Below, piece after piece: positions 33,332-41,589 of a stretch of DNA of 42,539 bases (position 1 is its first letter; each line of letters opens with the position of its first letter). The notes under the pieces were generated by a model. It made no database searches. It saw only the letters and a program-made list of their open reading frames with translations, and was not told the DNA's origin. The stretch lies in the NCBI GenBank assembly GCA_017935265.1, contig JAGBHX010000103.1:1-42539 (forward strand), read 5' to 3'. The DNA comes from Clostridia bacterium. Lineage in GTDB: Bacteria; Bacillota; Clostridia; Oscillospirales; Acutalibacteraceae. Made by a program: the position numbers and the translations under genes.

Positions 33332-33850
33332 ATGGGAAACAATATAATCAGAATTGTAGCAACTATGTTTGTTGGCATGATTATTAAAACGCTGATTGAT
33401 TTCATCAGACAAAAAGACGGAAAAGATTATGTCAAGTGTCAGCCGTTGCGTGTACCTAAACTAAGCTTTTATGTGGGGTTTGCTGTCAGTTGTATAATTC
33501 CGTTTATGCTTTTTATTTGTGCAAAAGATGGTGTTAAGCTGACGGATGAGCAAGCAGTTACTCTTATATTGCCATTTTTATTATTGGCCGGTTTAGGTTC
33601 TTTTTATTTGTGTTCAGTGTATTTTAATTTCAGAGTAGAGTATGACGATGAAAAATTCATTAAGACAAGCTGTTTCAGAAGAAAGAGTACCGTTTATTAT
33701 CACGAAATTACTAAGATTGCATATAGCAACTCCACTTTTTATGTTTACACAGGCACAAAACGTCACAGAGTAACACCTGCATGTATAGGCTTTCAGGATT
33801 TCCTTGCAAAGCTGCAGAGCAAAACAGGCTTGCGGGTAGAAACAATATAA
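33332..33850 (+). CDS. Small membrane protein with a C-terminal PH-like domain, unknown function
   Basis: A 172-residue protein. A short N-terminal hydrophobic stretch (IIRIVATMFVGMII) is followed by two transmembrane helices at about residues 43-60 and 76-97, then a cytoplasmic beta-rich tail (VEYDDEKFIKT, STVYYHEITKIAYSNSTFYVYT, HRVTP) ending in a helix (FQDFLAKLQ). The pattern resembles bacterial PH-like membrane proteins but I cannot assign a family. ATG 33332 follows GGGGG about 8-10 nt upstream. Promoter and gene are bracketed by an 18-bp inverted repeat. It is more AT-rich than most genes here. Monocistronic. Confidence 0.72.
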   Translation: MGNNIIRIVATMFVGMIIKTLIDFIRQKDGKDYVKCQPLRVPKLSFYVGFAVSCIIPFMLFICAKDGVKLTDEQAVTLILPFLLLAGLGSFYLCSVYFNFRVEYDDEKFIKTSCFRRKSTVYYHEITKIAYSNSTFYVYTGTKRHRVTPACIGFQDFLAKLQSKTGLRVETI

Positions 33851-33866
33851 CAGTAAGGGAGGGTCT
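33849..33866 (+). repeat. Right inverted repeat bracketing the membrane-protein gene
   Basis: AACAGTAAGGGAGGGTCT, overlapping the last two bases of the stop codon. Inverse partner of 33254-33271 with one mismatch. Confidence 0.7.
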
Positions 33867-33887
33867 GCGCCCTCCCATTTTCTTTTT
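33857..33887 (+). terminator. Terminator of the small membrane-protein gene
   Basis: GGGAGGG (33857-33863) pairs with CCCTCCC (33870-33876), loop TCTGCG, followed by ATTTTCTTTTT. It is part of the right inverted repeat element. Confidence 0.82.
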
Positions 33888-34000
33888 GCTGTTTTGCGGG
33901 TTGCCGAAGTCGTCAACCCTTACGAAATACTTCTGTTAACCGTCGTAAGGTGCGACGACCATGGCGCACCGCGAAAAGCCTTATTCTTAAGGAGAAGCCC
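33888..34000. repeat. Further short palindromes between the membrane-protein gene and purL
   Basis: GGGTTG/CAACCC (about 33899-33920) and the overlapping GTCGT/ACGAC and GGTGCG/CGCACC arms (about 33943-33971). Non-coding, same style as the 32.8-33.2 kb repeat cluster. Confidence 0.45.
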
Positions 34001-34017
34001 ACAACTTTATCTTCTTC

Positions 34018-34050
34018 ACAAAAAATCGGCTCCCTGTATCAGGGAGCCGA
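34018..34050 (-). terminator. Purine operon terminator downstream of purL
   Basis: On the minus strand TCGGCTCCCTG pairs with CAGGGAGCCGA (34050-34040 and 34036-34026), loop ATA, followed by TTTTTTGTG. It ends the operon 7 nt after the purL stop. Confidence 0.93.
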
Positions 34051-34056
34051 AAAATT

Positions 34057-37000
34057 TTATTTAAAATACTTAACTGCTGAGCGGAACATACCGATTTCGT
34101 AGTTGCCGGGAACGTTCTTATAAAGACCGCTGCCGATTCTTTCGGAGTGACCCATTTTACCGAATACTCTGCCGTCAGGTGAGAGGATACCCTCAATAGC
34201 GCAGGCTGAGTTGTTGGGGTTAAAGTGAATGTCACTTGTGGGAACACCGTTGAGGTCAACATACTGAGTAGCAATCTGACCGTTTTCGGCAAGCTTTTTG
34301 ATAAGTTCATCACTTGCAAGGAAGCGACCTTCACCGTGAGAAATCGGAACTGAGAATACGTCGCCAACATTTGTTTCCATAAGCCAGGGTGACTTGTTGG
34401 AAGCAATTCTTGTGCGGACAATTCTGGACTGATGTCTGCCGATTGTATTAAAGGTCAATGTGGGGCAGCTTTCATCGGTGTCGATGATTTCACCGTACGG
34501 TACAAGACCAAGCTTAATGAGAGCCTGGAAGCCGTTACAGATACCGCACATAAGACCGTCACGGTTTTTAAGAAGCTCGTGAACCTCGTTTTTGATTTCG
34601 GGGTTGCGGAAGAATGCAGTAATAAACTTACCTGAGCCGTCGGGCTCGTCACCGCCTGAGAAACCGCCGGGGATAAATACAATCTGTGAATCCTTGAGCT
34701 TGGTTGCAAATGCTTCAACGCTGTCGGCAATGCCCTTGGAGGTAAGGTTGTTAATTACAAAAATCTCGGGCTCTGCACCTGCGTCTGCCATAGCCTTTGC
34801 TGAGTCAAATTCGCAGTTTGTGCCGGGGAATACGGGAATCAATACCTTAGGCTTTGCAACCTTGATTGCGGGAGCAATGCGGTTTTCAGCAGTATATGAG
34901 AAGGTGGGAACTTCCTTTTCACCCTGCTGAATGTTGCAGGAGAAAATGGGTTCAAGCTTGTTTTCATAAATGCTGCAAAGGTCAGCGAGAGCAACTTTTT
35001 CACTTCCGAGAGCAATGCTCATATCTGCTGTGGTTTCACCAAGGAGCTCACCGTATTCAGCCTCACCGTTGAATTCAAGAATGAATGCACCGTAGTTGTA
35101 GCCGAAAATGTCTTCCATTGAAACGCTGTCAGCAAACTTGAAGCCGATGTCGTTACCCATTGCCATTTTAAGCACTGCTTCTGCAACACCGCCGTAGGTG
35201 GGGGTGTATGCTGCGGCAATTTTGCCTTCTCTCATAAGAGCGTTGACATTTGCAAAAATTTCTTTTACGCTGTCAACCACGGGAAGTCCGTTTTCATAAG
35301 CGGGCTTAACAAGTGTAACCTTGTGACCTGCGGCTTTGAATTCGGGAGTAATAACATCATCTGTAACGCCTGTTGTAACAGCAAATGAAACAAGGGTGGG
35401 GGGAACGTCAATATCTTCAAATGAGCCGCTCATTGAGTCCTTACCGCCGATTGAAGCAATTTCATATTCCATCTGAGCCTTGAATGCACCGAGAAGTGCG
35501 GCAAGGGGCTTGCCCCAACGTTTGCCGTCCTTAAGAGGCTTTTCAAAATACTCCTGGAATGTGAGGTAAACGTCCTCAAACTTTGCACCTGCGGCAATAA
35601 GCTTTGCAACTGATTCAACAACTGCAAGGTATGCGCCGTGGTATGGGCTCTTTTCTGTGATGAAGGGGTTGTAGCCCCAAGCCATAAATGAGCAGGCGTC
35701 TGTGTGCTTTTTCTCAACAGAAATTTTGTTAACCATTGCCTGGTTGGGTGTGAGCTGGTTTTTGCCGCCGAAGGGCATCATAACCGTGCCTGCACCGATT
35801 GTTGAGTCAAAACGCTCAGAAAGACCTCTCTTTGAGCAAACGTTAAGGTCGCCTGCGAGTGCCTTATAGCCGTCTGTAAAGCTTGCAGGAACTTCCTTTT
35901 TATAATCCTCGGGGTTAGCGGGGGTAATATCAATGTGCTTTTCAGCACCGTTTGAGTTAAGGAATTCACGTGAAATGTCAACAATTGTGTTGCCGTTCCA
36001 ATGCATCTTGAGTCTGGGCTCAGCCTTAACAACTGCAACAACAGTTGCTTCAAGATTTTCACTTTCAGCAAGCTCTTTGAAGCGTTCAACGTTTTCAGCT
36101 TCAACAACAACAGCCATTCTCTCCTGAGATTCGCTGATTGCAAGCTCTGTGCCGTCAAGACCGTCATACTTTTTGGGAACTGCGTTAAGGTCAATCTCAA
36201 GACCGTCTGCAAGCTCACCTATAGCAACAGAAACACCGCCTGCGCCGAAGTCGTTACAACGCTTGATGAGAAGTGAAGCCTCTTTGTTTCTGAAAAGGCG
36301 CTGAAGCTTTCTTTCTTCGGGAGCGTTACCCTTCTGAACCTCTGCACCGCAGGATTCAAGAGACTCAAGTGTGTGTGATTTTGATGAGCCTGTTGCACCG
36401 CCGCAACCGTCGCGGCCTGTGCGACCGCCGAGAAGAATAACGATATCGCCTTCTTCGGGGCGTTCACGGCGAACATTTTCACTGGGAGCGGCGGCAATAA
36501 CTGCGCCGATTTCCATTCTCTTAGCTGTGTAGCCGGGGTGATAGAGCTCGTCCACCTGACCTGTTGCAAGACCGATCTGGTTACCGTATGAGCTGTAGCC
36601 TGCGGCAGCAGTTGTAACAATCTTTCTCTGGGGAAGCTTGCCGGGGATTGTTTCGCTAACGGGCTTTAACGGGTCAGCCGCGCCTGTAACACGCATGGCG
36701 GCATAAACGTATGAACGGCCTGAAAGGGGGTCGCGGATGGCACCGCCGATGCAGGTTGCCGCACCGCCGAAGGGCTCAATTTCTGTGGGGTGGTTGTGGG
36801 TTTCGTTTTTGAAAAGAAGAAGCCATTCTTCTTTTTCTCCCTCAACGTCAATATAAATTTTAACTGTGCAGGCATTGATTTCTTCACTTTCATCAAGGTG
36901 AGGAATCTTGCCGTTTTTGTTGAGAAATTTTGTTGCGATTGTTGCAATGTCCATAAGATTCATAGGCTTTGTTCTGCCGAGAATGTTTCTTGTTGCAACA

Positions 37001-37746
37001 TATTCGTCAAATGCGGCCTGAAGAGTGGGGTCTTCAAACTTTGCGCTGTCAATTGTTGTGAGGAATGTTGTGTGACGGCAATGGTCTGACCAGTATGTGT
37101 CAATCATTCTGATTTCTGTGATTGTGGGGTCACGGTCTTCAGAAATAAAGTACTGCTGGCAGAATTTGATGTCGTCAAGGTCCATAGCAAGACCGTAGCT
37201 CTTAACAAAATCCTTGAGACCGTCTTCATCAAGGGCGTTGAAGCCGTCAAGAGTCTGAACGGTTGTGGGAATTTCATAATCTACTGCAAGAGTTTCAACT
37301 CTGTCAAGTGAAGCTTCGCGGCTTTCAACAGGGTTGATAACATATTTTTTAAGTGCGTCAATTCCTCCATCAGAAACGTTGCCGTAAACCATATAGATTT
37401 TAGCGGTTCTTACGAGGGGACGGTCGCCCTTTGAAATAATCTGAATGCACTGTGATGCTGAGTCCGCACGCTGGTCAAACTGACCGGGGAGAAATTCAAC
37501 GGCAAACACCTTGCAACCGTCTTTGTCTCCGATATGGTCATACAAATCATCAAGCTGAGGCTCAGAGAAAACAGTTTTTTTGCACTGCTCAAAAAGCTCT
37601 GCATCAATGTTTTCAACATCATATCTGTTGAGAATTCTGATTTTTTCAATGCCGTCAATCATAAGAAGATTTTTAGCATCATTGGTCATATTATCGGCCT
37701 CGATTGTAAGACCGTTTTTCTTTTCAACGTAAACTCTGTAAACCAT
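34057..37746 (-). CDS. purL: Phosphoribosylformylglycinamidine synthase, large single-chain form
   Basis: Converts FGAR, glutamine and ATP to FGAM (step 4 of purine synthesis). All functions lie on one chain of 1229 residues: N-terminal PurS-like part, two AIRS-type ATP-binding halves (N-H-P-T-E-I-E-P-F-G-G-A-A-T-C-I-G-G region; SIGGKDSMSGSF), and a C-terminal class-I glutaminase with Cys1070 in C-G-I-C-N-G-F-Q and His1200/Glu1202 in G-H-S-E-R. Bacilli instead use separate PurS, PurQ and PurL; the long form is also found in Clostridia. GGAGG directly after the purD stop; 12-nt gap. Last gene of the operon. Confidence 0.97.
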   Translation of the reverse strand: MVYRVYVEKKNGLTIEADNMTNDAKNLLMIDGIEKIRILNRYDVENIDAELFEQCKKTVFSEPQLDDLYDHIGDKDGCKVFAVEFLPGQFDQRADSASQCIQIISKGDRPLVRTAKIYMVYGNVSDGGIDALKKYVINPVESREASLDRVETLAVDYEIPTTVQTLDGFNALDEDGLKDFVKSYGLAMDLDDIKFCQQYFISEDRDPTITEIRMIDTYWSDHCRHTTFLTTIDSAKFEDPTLQAAFDEYVATRNILGRTKPMNLMDIATIATKFLNKNGKIPHLDESEEINACTVKIYIDVEGEKEEWLLLFKNETHNHPTEIEPFGGAATCIGGAIRDPLSGRSYVYAAMRVTGAADPLKPVSETIPGKLPQRKIVTTAAAGYSSYGNQIGLATGQVDELYHPGYTAKRMEIGAVIAAAPSENVRRERPEEGDIVILLGGRTGRDGCGGATGSSKSHTLESLESCGAEVQKGNAPEERKLQRLFRNKEASLLIKRCNDFGAGGVSVAIGELADGLEIDLNAVPKKYDGLDGTELAISESQERMAVVVEAENVERFKELAESENLEATVVAVVKAEPRLKMHWNGNTIVDISREFLNSNGAEKHIDITPANPEDYKKEVPASFTDGYKALAGDLNVCSKRGLSERFDSTIGAGTVMMPFGGKNQLTPNQAMVNKISVEKKHTDACSFMAWGYNPFITEKSPYHGAYLAVVESVAKLIAAGAKFEDVYLTFQEYFEKPLKDGKRWGKPLAALLGAFKAQMEYEIASIGGKDSMSGSFEDIDVPPTLVSFAVTTGVTDDVITPEFKAAGHKVTLVKPAYENGLPVVDSVKEIFANVNALMREGKIAAAYTPTYGGVAEAVLKMAMGNDIGFKFADSVSMEDIFGYNYGAFILEFNGEAEYGELLGETTADMSIALGSEKVALADLCSIYENKLEPIFSCNIQQGEKEVPTFSYTAENRIAPAIKVAKPKVLIPVFPGTNCEFDSAKAMADAGAEPEIFVINNLTSKGIADSVEAFATKLKDSQIVFIPGGFSGGDEPDGSGKFITAFFRNPEIKNEVHELLKNRDGLMCGICNGFQALIKLGLVPYGEIIDTDESCPTLTFNTIGRHQSRIVRTRIASNKSPWLMETNVGDVFSVPISHGEGRFLASDELIKKLAENGQIATQYVDLNGVPTSDIHFNPNNSACAIEGILSPDGRVFGKMGHSERIGSGLYKNVPGNYEIGMFRSAVKYFK

Positions 37747-37758
37747 TTTAAAACCTCC

Positions 37759-39024
37759 TTAGTTTGTGGCTTTAAGTGCTCTCTGGCCAATGTCTTTTCT
37801 GTAAAAAGCATTGTCAAAGTGAACACCTTCAACTGCCTTATATGACTTGGCAATTGCTTCTTCAAGGCTGTCTGCAGTTGCGGTAACACCCAACACACGT
37901 CCGCCTGAGGTTACAACCTTGCCGTCCTTGAGTGCGGCACCTGCAACGTAGATGCAAGCGTCAACACCGTCATCAACTGTGATTTCAAAGCCCTTGTCAT
38001 ACTTGGTGGGGTAGCCCTCAGAAGCCATAACAACACAGCAAGCGTGCTTTGAGCTGAACTTAACCAGATCCTCGGTAAGCTCGCCGTTTTCAACTGCCTT
38101 CATAATTGTGAAAAGGTCGCTTTCAAGCAAGGGGAGAACAACCTGAGTTTCGGGGTCGCCGAAGCGGCAGTTATATTCAATAACCTTAGGTCCGTTTTTG
38201 GTGAGCATAAGTCCGAAATAAAGGCAACCCTTGAAGCTTCTGCCCTCAGCGTTCATAGCGTTGATTGTGGGCAGGAAGATTTTATCCATACATTCCTTTG
38301 CAACGTCGGGAGTGTAGTAGGGGTTGGGAGCAACTGTGCCCATACCGCCGGTGTTGAGACCCATATCGTTGTCAAGAGCACGCTTATGGTCCATTGAAGA
38401 AATCATAGGAACAACTGTTTTTCCGTCTGTGAAGGAAAGCACGCTGATTTCGGGGCCTTCGAGGAATTCTTCAATAACAACGTTGCTTCCGCTTTCACCG
38501 AAGATTTTATCTTCCATCATAGAGTGAATGGCATCAACAGCCTCTTCGCGTGTCATTGCAATGATAACACCCTTACCCAGGGCAAGACCGTCAGCTTTTA
38601 TAACTGTGGGAATGGGGCAGGTCTGAGCATATTTAAGAGCAGATTCCATATCGCTGAAAACTTCATATTCAGCGGTAGGAATACCGTATTTTTTCATAAG
38701 ATTTTTTGAAAAAACCTTACTGCCTTCGATAATAGCGGCATCCTTTGAAGGGCCGAAGCAGGGAACACCGATTTCACGCAAAGCGTCTGCCATACCAAGC
38801 ACAAGCGGGTCGTCGGGAGTAACAACACAAAAATCAATGTTGTTGCTCTTTGCAAAATCAACTGCACCCTTGATGTCTGTTGCACCAACTGCCACACATT
38901 CAGCGTCCTGTGCAATTCCGCCGTTGCCGGGGAGAGCATAGATTTTTTCAATCTCTTTGTTTTCTTTAAGCTTTTTTATGATGGCGTGTTCACGTCCTCC
39001 GCCACCGATAACCATAATTTTCAT
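37759..39024 (-). CDS. purD: Phosphoribosylamine-glycine ligase (GAR synthetase)
   Basis: ATP-grasp enzyme joining glycine to phosphoribosylamine, step 2 of purine synthesis, 421 residues. N-terminal GGGGREHAI loop (residues 7-15), central ATP-grasp with VIKADGLALGKGV, the hinge block HKRALDNDMGLNTGGMGTVAP, and ECRFGDPE-like NCRFGDPETQ motif are all visible. Ribosome site GAGGT immediately after the preceding stop (TGA), start 12 nt after it. Position within the purine operon leaves no doubt about the role. Confidence 0.98.
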   Translation of the reverse strand: MKIMVIGGGGREHAIIKKLKENKEIEKIYALPGNGGIAQDAECVAVGATDIKGAVDFAKSNNIDFCVVTPDDPLVLGMADALREIGVPCFGPSKDAAIIEGSKVFSKNLMKKYGIPTAEYEVFSDMESALKYAQTCPIPTVIKADGLALGKGVIIAMTREEAVDAIHSMMEDKIFGESGSNVVIEEFLEGPEISVLSFTDGKTVVPMISSMDHKRALDNDMGLNTGGMGTVAPNPYYTPDVAKECMDKIFLPTINAMNAEGRSFKGCLYFGLMLTKNGPKVIEYNCRFGDPETQVVLPLLESDLFTIMKAVENGELTEDLVKFSSKHACCVVMASEGYPTKYDKGFEITVDDGVDACIYVAGAALKDGKVVTSGGRVLGVTATADSLEEAIAKSYKAVEGVHFDNAFYRKDIGQRALKATN

Positions 39025-39036
39025 TTCGTTACCTCA

Positions 39037-40221
39037 TCAATGGTGGAAAAGACGCATACCTGTAAACGCCATAACCATACCTTTTTTGTTGCAGGTGTCA
39101 ATAACAACGTCATCTCTGATTGAGCCGCCGGGCTGTGCAACGTAAGAAACACCGCTTCTGGAAGCTCTTTCAATGTTATCGTCAAAGGGGAAGAAAGCAT
39201 CACTGCCAACGCTTACACCGCTTATTGTTGAAAGGTAAGCCTTCTGCTCTTCTCTTGTGAAGGGCTCGGGTTTAACTGAGAAATAATTCTGCCATACGCC
39301 CTCTGCCAATATGTCTTCATCATCGTCTGAGATGTAAATGTCAATAACATTGTCTCTGTCGGGACGTTTGATTGTGGGAAGGAAGGGGAGTCCCAGCACC
39401 TTTTCGCTCTGGCGGAGATGCCAGATGTCAGCCTTGTTGCCTGCAAGACGTGTGCAGTGAATTCTTGACTGCTGACCTGCGCCAACGCCGATAGCCTGAC
39501 CGTCAACTGCATAGCAAACTGAGTTTGACTGGGTGTATTTGAGAGTAATCAATGCAATGATAAGGTCTCTTTTTGCACTTTCGGGGAATTCCTTGTTTTC
39601 AGTAACAATGTTTGCAAGAAGCTCGTTGTCAATTCTGAAATTGTTTCTGCCCTGCTGGAAGGTGATACCGAAAACGTCCTTTGTTTCAATTTCTGCAGGA
39701 ACGTAATCGGGGTCGATTTTAACTATATTGTAGTTGCCCTTTTTCTTAGCCTTGAGAATTTCAAGAGCTTCGGGCTCATAGCCGGGGGCAATAACGCCGT
39801 CAGAAACCTCTCTTTTAATAAGAAGAGCTGTTGTAACGTCGCAAACGTCAGAGAGTGCAATCCAGTCACCGAAGGAAGAAAGTCTGTCAGTACCTCTTGC
39901 TCTTGCATATGCACAGGCGAGGGGAGAATCGTCAAGACCCTCAACATCGTCTACAAAGCAGGCCTTTTTGAGGCTGTCGGGGAGCACTGTGCCGATAGCG
40001 GCTGAAGTGGGGCTGACGTGCTTGAAGGATGCTGCTGCGGGCTGACCGAGAACATCTTTGATTTCTTTAACGAGCTGCCATGAATTGAAAGCGTCAAGGA
40101 AGTTGATGTAACCGGGTCTGCCGCTTAAAATTTCGATGGGAAGGTCGCTGTCGTCTTTCATAAAAATCTTTGACGGCTTCTGATTGGGGTTACAGCCGTA
40201 TTTAAGTTCAAAATCTTTCAT
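39037..40221 (-). CDS. Stand-alone AICAR transformylase (PurH formyltransferase domain only)
   Basis: A 394-residue protein equivalent to the AICARFT half of PurH, adding a formyl group from 10-formyl-THF to AICAR. Catalytic Lys67-His68 lie in A-S-F-K-H-V-S-P-T-S; SNSVCYAVDGQAIGVGAGQQSRIHCTRLA and the final FFPFDDNIERA block are typical. The N-terminal MGS-like IMP cyclohydrolase domain of ordinary PurH (about 200 residues) is absent, and that step is supplied by the PurO-type gene just upstream. Substrate AICAR ribotide is ZMP, the ligand of the riboswitch before fhs. Confidence 0.92.
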   Translation of the reverse strand: MKDFELKYGCNPNQKPSKIFMKDDSDLPIEILSGRPGYINFLDAFNSWQLVKEIKDVLGQPAAASFKHVSPTSAAIGTVLPDSLKKACFVDDVEGLDDSPLACAYARARGTDRLSSFGDWIALSDVCDVTTALLIKREVSDGVIAPGYEPEALEILKAKKKGNYNIVKIDPDYVPAEIETKDVFGITFQQGRNNFRIDNELLANIVTENKEFPESAKRDLIIALITLKYTQSNSVCYAVDGQAIGVGAGQQSRIHCTRLAGNKADIWHLRQSEKVLGLPFLPTIKRPDRDNVIDIYISDDDEDILAEGVWQNYFSVKPEPFTREEQKAYLSTISGVSVGSDAFFPFDDNIERASRSGVSYVAQPGGSIRDDVVIDTCNKKGMVMAFTGMRLFHH

Positions 40222-40233
40222 TTTACGAGCTCC

Positions 40234-40953
40234 TTACGCATTTTTGTTAATCATTCTGTTTGTAACTTCACCTGTTTCAAGGTTTGTGTATCTTACATAC
40301 AGAGAAATTTTATTCTGCTCATTGAGGTTTTCCCAGATTTCGTTGGTGAAAGCATCAATGTCATCGTTCATCTGAACTCTTTCAGGCTCGCCTGAGAAGG
40401 TGGGGATGGGGTTGCCGTCGTGGTCATAGGTGTGAATGAAATGACCGAGACCTGCAATAGGTGAGTATTCAAAGCTGAAGCGGTTGCAGGCTGAGCCTTC
40501 GGCATCTGCGCTCTTGAGGATGCTCATTCTGTATGAGAAGTCACCCTCGTCAAAAGCGAGAATACCGCTGATTCTGGGTGTGAAGTTGGGAGCATCGGGC
40601 TCAAAGCCTCTTGTTCTGAGTGCTCTTACAAAGCCCTTGCCGTTTTTGAGAAAGTCGCAGATTGTGTTGGTCTGGTCGCCGTTTGTAACAACCAATTTGT
40701 CGCCAACCTTTTTAATGGGGGAGTAAATAATCAATGAGGGGTCTTCAACCTTTGATTCGTCAAAAGGATAAATAATAACCTCGTCACCTTTTTCAACAAA
40801 AACTCTGTTTCTTGAGTTTTCACTTCTGCCCATAATGAAATAAGCTACTGCGGCATTTTTACCGTCAGGTGTTTTGCCGATTACGATACCTCTGCCGGGG
40901 TAGGTGTTTGAGCTGAGAGTATCTTTAAGATTTGCAATGTCATAAGTTGCCAT
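40234..40953 (-). CDS. purO: PurO-type IMP cyclohydrolase
   Basis: A 239-residue protein of the archaeal-type IMP cyclohydrolase family, which closes FAICAR to IMP, the last step of de novo purine synthesis. Recognisable parts are the N-terminal N-x-Y-P-G-R-G-I-V-I-G segment, then AVAYFIMGRSENSRNRVF and the internal TPRISGILAF. It is unrelated in fold to the MGS-like domain of PurH. It lies directly between purN and the formyltransferase-only gene, which together replace bifunctional PurH. AGGAGA follows the purN stop and the gap is 12 nt. Confidence 0.88.
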   Translation of the reverse strand: MATYDIANLKDTLSSNTYPGRGIVIGKTPDGKNAAVAYFIMGRSENSRNRVFVEKGDEVIIYPFDESKVEDPSLIIYSPIKKVGDKLVVTNGDQTNTICDFLKNGKGFVRALRTRGFEPDAPNFTPRISGILAFDEGDFSYRMSILKSADAEGSACNRFSFEYSPIAGLGHFIHTYDHDGNPIPTFSGEPERVQMNDDIDAFTNEIWENLNEQNKISLYVRYTNLETGEVTNRMINKNA

Positions 40954-40965
40954 TTGAATTTCTCC

Positions 40966-41577
40966 TTATTTATCCTGTGAAATTTGTTTGCTTACCAACT
41001 GAACCGCCTTGGGAAGAATAATCCATTCGGCTTGTTCCATAACTCTTTTTTGTAAAATCTCGGGTGTGTCACCCTCAAGAATATCGACTGCCTTCTGGAG
41101 AATGATTTTTCCACCGTCGGGAATTTCGTTAACAAAGTGAACCGTTGCGCCCGTAACCTTAACGCCGTATTCAAGTGCGGCCTCGTGAACCTTGAGGCCG
41201 TAATAGCCTTTGCCGCAGAAGGAGGGGATAAGCGCCGGGTGAACATTGATAATTCTTTCAGGGTAGCACTTTGTAAAATCCTCTGACAAAATGCTCAGGA
41301 AACCTGCAAGAACAATAATGTCAATATTGTATTCTGTGAGCTTCTCTTTAAGAGCTTTTTCAAAAGCCTCCTGAGAGCCGGTGATTTTCTTAGTGATTGT
41401 GCACGAGTCAATTCCTGCATTTTCCGCTCTTGTGATAGCGTAAGCATCAGAAACGTTTGAAACCACAAGGACGATTTCACCGTCTGTGATAATTCCGCTT
41501 TTCTGCGCATCTATGAGAGCCTGCAGGTTGGTGCCGCCGCCCGAAACGAGAACGGCAATTCTTGCTTTGTGAGTCAT
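40966..41577 (-). CDS. purN: Phosphoribosylglycinamide formyltransferase (GAR transformylase)
   Basis: 10-formyl-THF-dependent step 3 of purine synthesis, 203 residues, usual length. N-terminal IAVLVSGGGTNLQALI, catalytic region R-I-I-N-V-H-P-A-L-I-P-S-F-C-G-K-G-Y-Y-G with the family Asn and His, and VTGATVHFVNEIPDGG with the catalytic Asp region (slightly divergent E-I-P-D-G-G for the common V-D-x-G). CGGAGG directly follows the purM stop. It depends on the folate cofactor made by Fhs. Confidence 0.97.
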   Translation of the reverse strand: MTHKARIAVLVSGGGTNLQALIDAQKSGIITDGEIVLVVSNVSDAYAITRAENAGIDSCTITKKITGSQEAFEKALKEKLTEYNIDIIVLAGFLSILSEDFTKCYPERIINVHPALIPSFCGKGYYGLKVHEAALEYGVKVTGATVHFVNEIPDGGKIILQKAVDILEGDTPEILQKRVMEQAEWIILPKAVQLVSKQISQDK

Positions 41578-41589
41578 AGCAGTCCTCCG

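Noticed and set aside
33254..33866. Insertion sequence
   Set aside because: The inverted repeats look like ends, but the enclosed protein is a membrane protein with no transposase motif, and no target-site duplication was recognised.
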